The notes under the pieces were generated by a model that made no database searches, was not told the origin of the DNA, and saw only the letters and a program-made list of their open reading frames with translations. This document shows, piece after piece, positions 15,041 through 22,564 of a stretch of DNA of 35,162 nt (position 1 is the stretch's first letter; every line of letters begins with the position of its first letter). Source of the DNA: Candidatus Latescibacterota bacterium (GTDB lineage Bacteria; Latescibacterota; UBA2968). Made by a program: the position numbers and the translations under genes. The stretch lies in assembly GCA_022824945.1 (NCBI GenBank), contig JAJDYX010000052.1, positions 1 to 35,162 of the forward strand, read 5' to 3'.

Positions 15041-15161
15041 AAGGCCGTTAGCCTTCGAACTTTGGCGAGATCGGGCTAACGACCAGGTAGCCGTATGATG
15101 GATTTGGAAACCCGTTATACGACAAAAAAGATAGACTTTAACAATTTCACCTGTTTTTGTC
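15041..15161. other. Structured non-coding element in the leader of the envelope operon
   Basis: The gap 14997-15322 holds no convincing gene. It contains an imperfect 11-bp stem (GGCCGTTAGCC at 15043-15053 with GGCTAACGACC at 15074-15084, one mismatch, 20-base loop). GGCTA at 15074-15078 can instead pair with TAGCC at 15088-15092, giving two exclusive folds. CGTAT 15092-15096 can pair with ATACG 15117-15121, and GACAAAAA 15121-15128 with TTTTTGTC 15154-15161. On the minus strand the first stem is followed by a T-rich run, so it could also be a leftward terminator. I do not recognise it as a known riboswitch class. Downstream, three ribosome-binding-site-like stretches (15171-15178, 15247-15253, 15307-15313) precede two very short frames (TTG at 15191, stop at 15262; ATG at 15264, stop at 15308) and then the gene at 15323. 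Confidence 0.4.
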
Positions 15162-15322
15162 AATATTGGGAAAGGAGGAGATATCGACAATTGAACTTCT
15201 ACGAAGTTGTACATCGCTTCAATAGAGATAACTCGTTGCTCCCTGGAAAGGAGACAATATGACATGAGCCATCGAGATATTGGATGCAGGAAACATTTGG
15301 TCTGTTAAAAGGAGACATATCT

Positions 15323-16015
15323 ATGAATAGATATTTGATGTTGAAGGTGTGGCTGCTGGCATTGTTGGTCGCAGTGCCGGTCTCTGCCCAGGATGCCCGA
15401 TACGGCGCTGGTGTGTTTTTTAACCGCAGTGTGCCCGTGCTGGGATTTCACGATCGGTATTCGGCTTCTCAAGTATATGGTGCGGTGCTGGATTATCAGG
15501 TCAGTTCGCGCGCTACGATGGAGTTTGAATACCATCACATGACAATGGTTGACGGAAAGATCGAAGGTCTGGCTTTTACATGGCCTATTGATAAGCAAAA
15601 ATATTTGAGTCCAGATGCGGATTCTCGGTTTAATCTCAACAGCTTTTTGATCAATGCCCTGGCGTATCTCAATACTCGAAAGTCCGGCAGTGATTTGCAG
15701 CTTTTGCCCTATATCGCTGTGGGTGCGGGGTTTTACGATTATCAAGACCGGATCACTGGTCTGATTTATCCGGGGCAAAAAGAGGAGCCATTGAATGCGG
15801 ATCTGATGCTGGATGACCGAGAGGATGAACATACGGCTCTGGGTGCGAATTTGGGATTGGGCATGACGGTGGTGCAGGGGCGATTCGGGCTGGATATCCG
15901 CGGGCGTTATCACATGATTTTAGGTGATTTGCGTCCGATGGAGGCTTGGGATCTGCCCGGGGTATTTCCCATTGCAATGTTCGATTTCAGGACGGCGTTC
16001 AAATTATACTGGTAG
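15323..16015 (+). CDS. Predicted outer-membrane beta-barrel protein
   Basis: The 230-residue protein begins with a signal peptide, MNRYLMLKVWLLALLVAVPV, ending in SAQ, so cleavage is expected near residue 25. The mature part alternates polar and hydrophobic residues, with aromatic-rich strands such as TMEFEYHHMTM, LLPYIAVGAGFYDYQ and FGLDIRGRYHMIL, and ends in DFRTAFKLYW. This is typical of small outer-membrane barrels that end in an aromatic residue. No enzymatic motif is seen. The ATG at 15323 follows AAAAGGAG and is preferred over the in-frame ATG at 15284, which would add residues before the signal peptide. It is 20 bases upstream of the TonB-dependent receptor gene and starts the envelope operon. 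Confidence 0.8.
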   Translation: MNRYLMLKVWLLALLVAVPVSAQDARYGAGVFFNRSVPVLGFHDRYSASQVYGAVLDYQVSSRATMEFEYHHMTMVDGKIEGLAFTWPIDKQKYLSPDADSRFNLNSFLINALAYLNTRKSGSDLQLLPYIAVGAGFYDYQDRITGLIYPGQKEEPLNADLMLDDREDEHTALGANLGLGMTVVQGRFGLDIRGRYHMILGDLRPMEAWDLPGVFPIAMFDFRTAFKLYW

Positions 16016-16035
16016 ATCTCAAAGAGGAGAGGATT

Positions 16036-19000
16036 ATGAAGCGGTTAATATTGGGATTTATTTTGTTGTTACTGATGGGTACATCGGCCATGGCGACAAC
16101 AGCGGGTAAAATTACGGGTGTGATCACAGATGCCGCCACGGGTGAGTCTTTGCCGGGCGCGAATGTGGCACTCGAAGGAACCCGTAAAGGAGCTACTACC
16201 GATGCCGAGGGCCGCTATTTAATTCTGGCTGTAGATCCCGGAATGTACACACTTACGGCGACGATGGTGGGCTATGGCACAGAAAAGAAAGAAGCCGTGC
16301 AGGTGATTGTGGATTATACATCCACAGTGAATTTTGCACTGAAAGAAGCCAGTCTGGAATTGGCCGAGTTAGTGGTCGTGGCGGAGCGCCCGCCTGTGGA
16401 GCCGGATAAAACCACGAGCAAATACGTGGTTTCTTCGGCAGATATTCAGGCTGTGCCGCAGGTGAGATCGACATCGCAATTGATCGCGTTGCAACCGGGT
16501 ATGGCGCTGGATGGCACCAATCGCATTCGCGGAAGTACGACACGGTCGCAGACGGGTACGCAGGTGGGCTATTATATCGATGGGATTGAGGTTGATCGGA
16601 GCTTGCTCACAGGCGTGAATACCTCGGCTATTCAGGAATTGAGTGTGCTAACCGGCGGTATGAATGCAGAATTTGGCAATGCGGGTGCCGGTATTGTGAG
16701 TGTGGTGACAAAAGAAGGCCGGGGTGATTTCTCTGGTCGGGTGGAGTATAAGTTCACACCTGCGGGCAAAAAACACTGGGGCAGAGACGTTTATGAAAGC
16801 CCTGGGTTTGAAGACAATGTGCAATGGGACAATCCCGATTGGGTGAACGAAACATATATCGATCCAGGACCGGACCGCGTCATGGGGACATCTGATGATG
16901 TCGAGCGTATGGCGCACGAACGCATCGATTATACGGACAATATCGGGCACCGCTTAGAAGGCACGCTGGGCGGACCTCTCACACCCGATGTTTCGTATTT
17001 TGCCAGTGTGAGTTATGCGCGCAGCCCGGCCAGGTTCCCGGCGGCTGAACAGGTGTCGGACGATCCGCCGCGCGTGCAGGCTACGTTGACGTATCGACCC
17101 GGTGCAAATATCAAGGTTAAAGCACTGGGGATGTATCAACGGTCGGATCAGTTTCAGGGATCGACGCGCAATAATACACAAAATATTTTCTTTTCAGAGG
17201 ATTTTTCAGCTTCGGGCACTTATACATTGTCCCGGCAACTCCAGGTGTTGACGTTGACACATACATTGGGTAAAAACACGTATTACGATCTGAAGTTTTT
17301 CTACAACAAATACGATCGCGATACGCTCAATGTACCGGCTGCTACCGAAGCCGTGCGGAAAGATAAGGCGGGGTTTTTCAATTTGCCCACGCTGTTGCGC
17401 GAATACACCGAAGAGGAAGATATAAAATACGGTATCAAATACGATTTTGTGAGTCAGGTCAATCGGTCGCACTTGATACAGACGGGATTGGTGCTCACGC
17501 AGCGGTCGTATCACCGCACGCGAGAAGATTTTGACAATACCAAGAGCCGCTTTCTCGAGTTTGTGGCCGATGGTTTTGAGTTGGGTAAAAATGTGAAGCC
17601 GTGGACGCTGAACCTGTATGTGCAGGATAAAATCGAGTACGGTGGTCTGGTAGCCAATCTGGGTTTGCGCTGGGATTATTACAATTTTGGACGCAATGGC
17701 TCAATGGGAGAGGCACTGGGCAAATCACCGATGTACAGCACGTTTACGCGGGCGCGATATGAAATGGATCATCTCGATAGTTCGACGCCAACGATGACGG
17801 CATTGAGTCCGCGCGTGGGTCTGTCGCATCCGATTACAGACCGTCTGGCAGCGCACTATTTTATAGGTCGGTCACATGTCTTTCCCGTGCTTCTCGAAAC
17901 ACATCGCAGGCAGTTTTCAAGCGAGGCACCGGATAACGACCTCAATGGCAATGGCAGGATCGACGAGACTGAAAAGTGGAATGCTATGGAAGTGCATACC
18001 ACGGCGCGGCAGCCATCCGATGGCATGAAGCCCCAGCGCACGACGAGTATGGAAATGGGGGTGGATTGGAATTTTGTGGCCGATTATACGGCCAGCATTA
18101 CGGCACATTATCGGCGCGATGAGGGATTGTACGCCAGCAACAATATTTCCTATTGGGTAGATCCGCTCAAAGGTCAGTCCGCTCAGGTCAACGCCATACG
18201 CAATACCTACTGGCAAACGGCGCGCGGCCTCGAATTGTCGCTGAAAAAGACGTTTAGCAATAATTTCCAGTTCAATTTGTCCTATAATGCCGAATGGGTG
18301 CGCGACCCGGGCGGCATTCACTACGGCAAGCACTCTGCGAACTGGTATATACTTCCCGATGCCGATTTTATTGGTGCCGGGCACTACTGGACCGATTGGG
18401 AAGTGCAACCCGATGGTTCGGAAAGGCCCGTGCCGCTCACATCCGAGCAAGTGGCTGACATCAGTGCCAGAGCCGAGGCAAATATCGTATCGTGGACCGA
18501 ACAGGCCGGGGCACAGGGACCGGGTGCGGGTCCGTGGCAGCCGCCTATTAAAACCAATGAGAACGGAATATGGACAGCATCAAACGGACAGGTTTTTTCT
18601 GCTGAGCCTACCAGTGGACAGCGCAGGAATCAGTTGTCGCTTCAGTTGTATTATGCCACGCCGATGGCTTATGGACCCAAAATGGGGGCGATCAATCCAT
18701 TTGGGGGGCTGCGCGTGAGCATGATCTACCGCATTTTCAGTGGCGAGCCGTTTGAGTACGTTCCCCCGGTTGGCCCGCGCGAATTTCGTACCGGGACACC
18801 GGTGATGAAGACGGATCTGTACGCGGCCAAAGATTTTCGAAATATTGGCAATTTGCGCCCCACGCTATTTGTGGAAGTGAGCAATTTGTTCAATGAAAAG
18901 AGCACCGAGAGCCGAAATTCGGATTTCACGTATGTGCAGTACGGACAACGGCTGCCCCCGCCGGATGATACCGAGTATTTGCTTTATGGCGATCCAAATG

Positions 19001-19062
19001 AAGCCACGCGCTACGAGTACAATCCACGCGAAGTGGAAATCGGTCTGGAAATTCAATTTTGA
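16036..19062 (+). CDS. TonB-dependent receptor with N-terminal carboxypeptidase-regulatory-like domain
   Basis: The 1008-residue protein has a signal peptide (residues 1-20, ending AMA), then a carboxypeptidase-regulatory-like beta-sandwich with ITGVITDAATGESLPGANV and DAEGRYLILAVDPGMYTL (about 25-110). A plug domain follows with GYYIDGIEVD and IQELSVLTGGMNAEFGNAG (about 130-240), then a large beta-barrel ending in EVEIGLEIQF, with the terminal Phe of outer-membrane barrels. Such receptors take up oligomers or metal chelates with TonB energy. Two surface stretches look calcium-binding: DPGPDRVMGTSDD near 16860 and DLNGNGRIDE near 17940. ATG at 16036 follows GAGGAGAGGA. No SusD-like partner is present; its partners here are the secreted protein and the PorV/PorQ-family protein. 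Confidence 0.93.
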   Translation: MKRLILGFILLLLMGTSAMATTAGKITGVITDAATGESLPGANVALEGTRKGATTDAEGRYLILAVDPGMYTLTATMVGYGTEKKEAVQVIVDYTSTVNFALKEASLELAELVVVAERPPVEPDKTTSKYVVSSADIQAVPQVRSTSQLIALQPGMALDGTNRIRGSTTRSQTGTQVGYYIDGIEVDRSLLTGVNTSAIQELSVLTGGMNAEFGNAGAGIVSVVTKEGRGDFSGRVEYKFTPAGKKHWGRDVYESPGFEDNVQWDNPDWVNETYIDPGPDRVMGTSDDVERMAHERIDYTDNIGHRLEGTLGGPLTPDVSYFASVSYARSPARFPAAEQVSDDPPRVQATLTYRPGANIKVKALGMYQRSDQFQGSTRNNTQNIFFSEDFSASGTYTLSRQLQVLTLTHTLGKNTYYDLKFFYNKYDRDTLNVPAATEAVRKDKAGFFNLPTLLREYTEEEDIKYGIKYDFVSQVNRSHLIQTGLVLTQRSYHRTREDFDNTKSRFLEFVADGFELGKNVKPWTLNLYVQDKIEYGGLVANLGLRWDYYNFGRNGSMGEALGKSPMYSTFTRARYEMDHLDSSTPTMTALSPRVGLSHPITDRLAAHYFIGRSHVFPVLLETHRRQFSSEAPDNDLNGNGRIDETEKWNAMEVHTTARQPSDGMKPQRTTSMEMGVDWNFVADYTASITAHYRRDEGLYASNNISYWVDPLKGQSAQVNAIRNTYWQTARGLELSLKKTFSNNFQFNLSYNAEWVRDPGGIHYGKHSANWYILPDADFIGAGHYWTDWEVQPDGSERPVPLTSEQVADISARAEANIVSWTEQAGAQGPGAGPWQPPIKTNENGIWTASNGQVFSAEPTSGQRRNQLSLQLYYATPMAYGPKMGAINPFGGLRVSMIYRIFSGEPFEYVPPVGPREFRTGTPVMKTDLYAAKDFRNIGNLRPTLFVEVSNLFNEKSTESRNSDFTYVQYGQRLPPPDDTEYLLYGDPNEATRYEYNPREVEIGLEIQF

Positions 19063-19080
19063 GGATTGGAGGATAGTGAT

Positions 19081-21456
19081 ATGAACAGGAAATTTCTCGC
19101 TACTGTCCTGATGATAGTGGTTGTGGGGTGGGCGTTTGAGGTCTATTCCCTGGACACGCAGAATATGCGACAACTCACGCGCGGGCAACTCTGGACCGGA
19201 TTTCGCAATGAGGGGACTCAGGGCGGTGTCTGGGACGACCGGAGTTCTCGCGGCGCGCCCCGCTTGACGTATCCGGGCATGGGCAATGGCCTTATGCTCA
19301 ATATGGCGGGTGCTGACTATATTGAGTATTTCGGGAAAAAGGACGGTTTTAGCTGGGCAGAGCAAAAGCAGGAAGCGCAAAATTTATCGGGTGGTGAGGG
19401 GATATGGGTGTTGACCAATGTCGGCGGCGAATACGGGGTGTCGTATTCGGGACCGTGGACGCCTTCGGCAGATATCGCACCGATGTATTACGATATTGCC
19501 AATAGCCCCGAAGCGAACTGGGGGTATCAAGTCGAAGTGCCGCCCCATGGCGTGGGGGCAGGAGCAATTATGCCCAACTGGTATCCCGGCGCAGCATTGC
19601 AAACCGATGCGCCGAGAACGGGCGTGCCCTATGAGGTTCTCAACCATCGGTGGGGGCAGTACATGGACGCCGATAAGGACGATCGCGCAGAAGATATCGT
19701 TTTTAGCAAATGGACGACCAAACACGGTGTTACGATTACGCGCAAGGCCATGGCCTGGAGTTATCAGGGCTTTGATGACTTCTTTATTCTCGAAGTGGAA
19801 TTTGAGAACACGGGTGATTCCGATGGCGATGGCGTTTCAGATTTGAACGGCGGTGCGGGATACGCTTTGCAGGATGCGTATTTTGCATTTGTTCAAGGTT
19901 TTACCGTGAGCATGTCGGGCGATGGTAATAACCACAGCATGAGCGCGGGGATGCCCGGGCAATATACGCCGCAAGACGACCACTTCCGCTATACGGGTGC
20001 GCCGAATTACGACGGACCTGCTGAATACGTCGATTTGAAGATGAACTATCAGTGGGATGGGGATGATCCCACCAAATCGCAGGAAGATACGGGCCAACCC
20101 ATTGATATTGAAAGTGTACATGGCAATGCCAAGCGGTTGCCCGGTGGTATATCTGATGGACAATTGCGAGCCCCACAATACGTGGGTGTCGCACCATTGG
20201 CCTATCGCGATAGCGGGCCATCTCATCTGTTCAATGCCAATGATCAGGGCAAATACGTGAATCCCATTGGCGAACAGCCTCGTACAGTCAAGTGGTATGA
20301 GACCGACCGCTTCTGGGGCTTGCGCACCAAATTGCCCAATTTGTCGAGCGATTCCGAACAGGGCATATACGAGGCATTTTCCGGTGCGACAGATAACAAT
20401 CCCACAACGGTAACGGGTTTTGCCAATGTGCAGACTTACGGGCCGTACAATCTGGCTGTAGGCGAAAAGGCCAAGGTGGTGGTGGCTTATGTCGCCGCAT
20501 CGGGCGCGCAAGCAATCTCGCGGCCCGGTCAACCTGCTTATGCTATTGATATTCAATCGTTTTGTCTGGATGGCATACCTCTGGAAGAATCGGTTCGCCT
20601 CGACCGCCTGAAACAGGGCGAGAGCGCTCTGGTCGCACATCTGGAGGCCGCGCAATTTGCGTACGATAATATGTACGACTTGCCCGATTATCCACCCGAT
20701 GTCATGTTCACGCCCGGAGTCAATCAAGATGCGGAAATTACATTGACGTGGAGCGATGGCGTCGAATCATCGGCACATCCCGATTTTGGCGATCCCGATG
20801 TGGTGGGGTATCGCGTGTTCCGATCTGCTTATCAGGAATTTGGCCCCTGGGAACACGTCGGTACGGTTACGGCAGGCACAAGTGGAACTACCTGGGACTA
20901 TTCGGGTGGTCAATACGTGTGGCGCGATAATACGGCAGTTGCCGGGTTCCGGTATTTTTACAATGTGCGGGCTTTTGCCAAACCGCGCGATTCGTGGAGC
21001 AATGGCATGTCGAGTATGGCTGATTTGCCCGCAGAAGTGCAGGGACATTTACTGGCTGGACTCGAAGGTGGATATTCTGCGCCTGAACACCGCGTGAATC
21101 TGGATCTCAGTCCGTTTCAGCCGGGACTGGCTCCATCGTGGCCAGAAAAGCGCGTGCGCGTGGTGCCCAATCCGTTCAGTTTGTCGGAATCGGCTTATAA
21201 TTACCAGAGTTCAAAAAAGATCCGCTTTCTGGGATTGCCCCCCAAAAGCCGCGTGCTGATTTACAATGTGGCGGGAGATATTGTGGGTGAAATCCTGCAC
21301 GACGATGCCAGTTCAGGTGAAGCTTCGTGGTTCCAGATTGAACGCAATGTGACTGCGCCGGATGTGGCCAGCGGAATTTATTTTTACGTCGTTGAATCGC
21401 TGACGCCCGAAAGTATGGGGCAAACAGTGACGGGGACGTTTTACATTTTGAGATAG
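19081..21456 (+). CDS. Large secreted protein with C-terminal FlgD-like / sorting-type domain
   Basis: The 791-residue protein starts with a hydrophobic export signal (MNRKFLATVLMIVVVGWAFE). The middle has a fibronectin-like or Ig-like region with GYRVFRSAYQEFGPWEHVG and FRYFYNVRAFA near 560-660. The last ~90 residues read VRVVPNPFSLS, VLIYNVAGDIV, SGIYFYVVES and end in GTFYILR, the pattern of FlgD-Ig-like C-terminal domains that act as sorting signals in type IX-like secretion. A calcium-loop-like SDGDGVSDLNGG lies near residue 250. There is no recognisable catalytic domain; it may be a surface binding protein. It sits 18 bases after the receptor gene and 10 before the PorV/PorQ-family gene, so export and anchoring by those products is likely. 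Confidence 0.82.
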   Translation: MNRKFLATVLMIVVVGWAFEVYSLDTQNMRQLTRGQLWTGFRNEGTQGGVWDDRSSRGAPRLTYPGMGNGLMLNMAGADYIEYFGKKDGFSWAEQKQEAQNLSGGEGIWVLTNVGGEYGVSYSGPWTPSADIAPMYYDIANSPEANWGYQVEVPPHGVGAGAIMPNWYPGAALQTDAPRTGVPYEVLNHRWGQYMDADKDDRAEDIVFSKWTTKHGVTITRKAMAWSYQGFDDFFILEVEFENTGDSDGDGVSDLNGGAGYALQDAYFAFVQGFTVSMSGDGNNHSMSAGMPGQYTPQDDHFRYTGAPNYDGPAEYVDLKMNYQWDGDDPTKSQEDTGQPIDIESVHGNAKRLPGGISDGQLRAPQYVGVAPLAYRDSGPSHLFNANDQGKYVNPIGEQPRTVKWYETDRFWGLRTKLPNLSSDSEQGIYEAFSGATDNNPTTVTGFANVQTYGPYNLAVGEKAKVVVAYVAASGAQAISRPGQPAYAIDIQSFCLDGIPLEESVRLDRLKQGESALVAHLEAAQFAYDNMYDLPDYPPDVMFTPGVNQDAEITLTWSDGVESSAHPDFGDPDVVGYRVFRSAYQEFGPWEHVGTVTAGTSGTTWDYSGGQYVWRDNTAVAGFRYFYNVRAFAKPRDSWSNGMSSMADLPAEVQGHLLAGLEGGYSAPEHRVNLDLSPFQPGLAPSWPEKRVRVVPNPFSLSESAYNYQSSKKIRFLGLPPKSRVLIYNVAGDIVGEILHDDASSGEASWFQIERNVTAPDVASGIYFYVVESLTPESMGQTVTGTFYILR

Positions 21457-21466
21457 GGAGCCTGAC

Positions 21467-22423
21467 ATGAACAAACGAATATTACTGGTGCTGCTGGTCG
21501 GGCTGATGACAGGACCGGCCTTTGCACAGTCGGATTTTGGCGAATACGGTACGATTTTGCCGGTGAAGGGGCAGTCGTCGCTGGCATTTCTCAAAATCGG
21601 TGCGTCACCCCGTGCCGTGGCTATGGGCGAAGCCTTTGTCGCGATGAACGGCGGTATTGATGCGTCTTTTTACAATCCCGGTGCATTGGGATTTGTCTCG
21701 GGCGGCGAATACGCGCTGTCCTACACGCGCTGGCTGGTCAATTCCGGATTGTATTCGGGGGCGTTGGCTTATAAATGGGGCGGCAATACGTTTGGCGTTT
21801 CAATTGTGAGCTTTGTGCCCGAAGAGGTGGAGGAGACGACAATTTTTCAGGCTACGGGTACCGGGCGCATGATCCAGGGCGGCGATACGGCCATTGGGTT
21901 TATGTTTGCGCGTCAGATGACCGATAAAGTGTCCTGGGGGGTGCAGGCGCGATGGGTTCAGGAAGATCTGGTGCTCAAAACGACGAGTACATTTCAGTTT
22001 GATCTGGGCATTTCGGCATATACGGGGTATCGCAGTCTGCGTATTGCCGCTGCAGCGCGCAATGTGGGTACTGAAATTACTGTGGAGACCGAGCAGTTTT
22101 CACCGCCGATCAATTTCAATTTTGGGCTGGCAGGTGAAGTCTATGGCGAACAGGGCGATCCGACGTATTTGACACTTGCGGGCGAGACCATTATGGCTAC
22201 TGATTACGGTCAGCGGTGGAATTTTGGCGGTGAGTTGTGGATTGCCAATATGCTCGCATTGCGCGGTGGATATAAGGTCAACTACGACGTGGAGGATTAC
22301 AGTTTGGGCGCTGGCCTGAAGTACGCTTTGGGCGGGCGAGAGATTCGTGTGGATTTGTCGTATAGCGATGGCGGCGCGTATTTCGATCCACCGCTGCGCA
22401 TTGCTGTTAGTGGGTCGTTTTGA
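21467..22423 (+). CDS. PorV/PorQ-family outer-membrane beta-barrel protein
   Basis: The 318-residue protein has a signal peptide (MNKRILLVLLVGLMTGPAFA, then Q) and the hallmark N-terminal stretch of the PorV/PorQ family: SSLAFLKIGASPRAVAMGEA, then DASFYNPGALG and YALSYTRWL. The rest is a FadL-like series of amphipathic strands ending in PLRIAVSGSF. PorV is the outer-membrane shuttle of the type IX secretion system in Bacteroidota; relatives in other FCB phyla usually lie next to secreted proteins with C-terminal sorting domains, as here. The ATG follows AGGGAG. The rest of a type IX machinery is not in the window, so the assignment to a complete system is inference. Confidence 0.88.
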   Translation: MNKRILLVLLVGLMTGPAFAQSDFGEYGTILPVKGQSSLAFLKIGASPRAVAMGEAFVAMNGGIDASFYNPGALGFVSGGEYALSYTRWLVNSGLYSGALAYKWGGNTFGVSIVSFVPEEVEETTIFQATGTGRMIQGGDTAIGFMFARQMTDKVSWGVQARWVQEDLVLKTTSTFQFDLGISAYTGYRSLRIAAAARNVGTEITVETEQFSPPINFNFGLAGEVYGEQGDPTYLTLAGETIMATDYGQRWNFGGELWIANMLALRGGYKVNYDVEDYSLGAGLKYALGGREIRVDLSYSDGGAYFDPPLRIAVSGSF

Positions 22424-22426
22424 ATT

Positions 22427-22457
22427 TGTAGGGGTGGGTTTCAAACCCACCCCTACA
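22427..22457. repeat. Perfect 31-base palindrome, dispersed-repeat type
   Basis: Two 15-base arms (TGTAGGGGTGGGTTT and its exact complement) flank a single central C, four bases after the PorV/PorQ-family stop. No T-run follows, so it is not a standard terminator. It looks like a dispersed intergenic palindromic unit that could stabilise the mRNA end. Confidence 0.75.
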
Positions 22458-22476
22458 TTGCCTGTGCGTTATCCAG

Positions 22477-22517
22477 GTGTGTGCAGGGGATGGATTTCTT
22501 GCACACACTTTCTTTTT
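22477..22517 (+). terminator. Probable rho-independent terminator of the envelope operon
   Basis: GTGTGTGC at 22477-22484 pairs with GCACACAC at 22501-22508 around a 16-base loop and is followed by TTTCTTTTT. The loop is long, so efficiency is uncertain. Confidence 0.55.
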
Positions 22518-22564
22518 GAGGTACATTGCGCGGGACATTCCTCCTGCATTTTTGAGAGATTGCG

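Noticed and set aside
15085..15096. AGGTAGCCGTAT, identical to a stretch near the 3' end of 16S rRNA
   Set aside because: The match does not continue on either side and no other rRNA sequence is present, so it is chance.
14954..15265. Minus-strand open frame of 103 codons in the leader region
   Set aside because: No motif, no ribosome site, and it overlaps the end of the TIM-barrel gene; the region is better explained as a structured leader.
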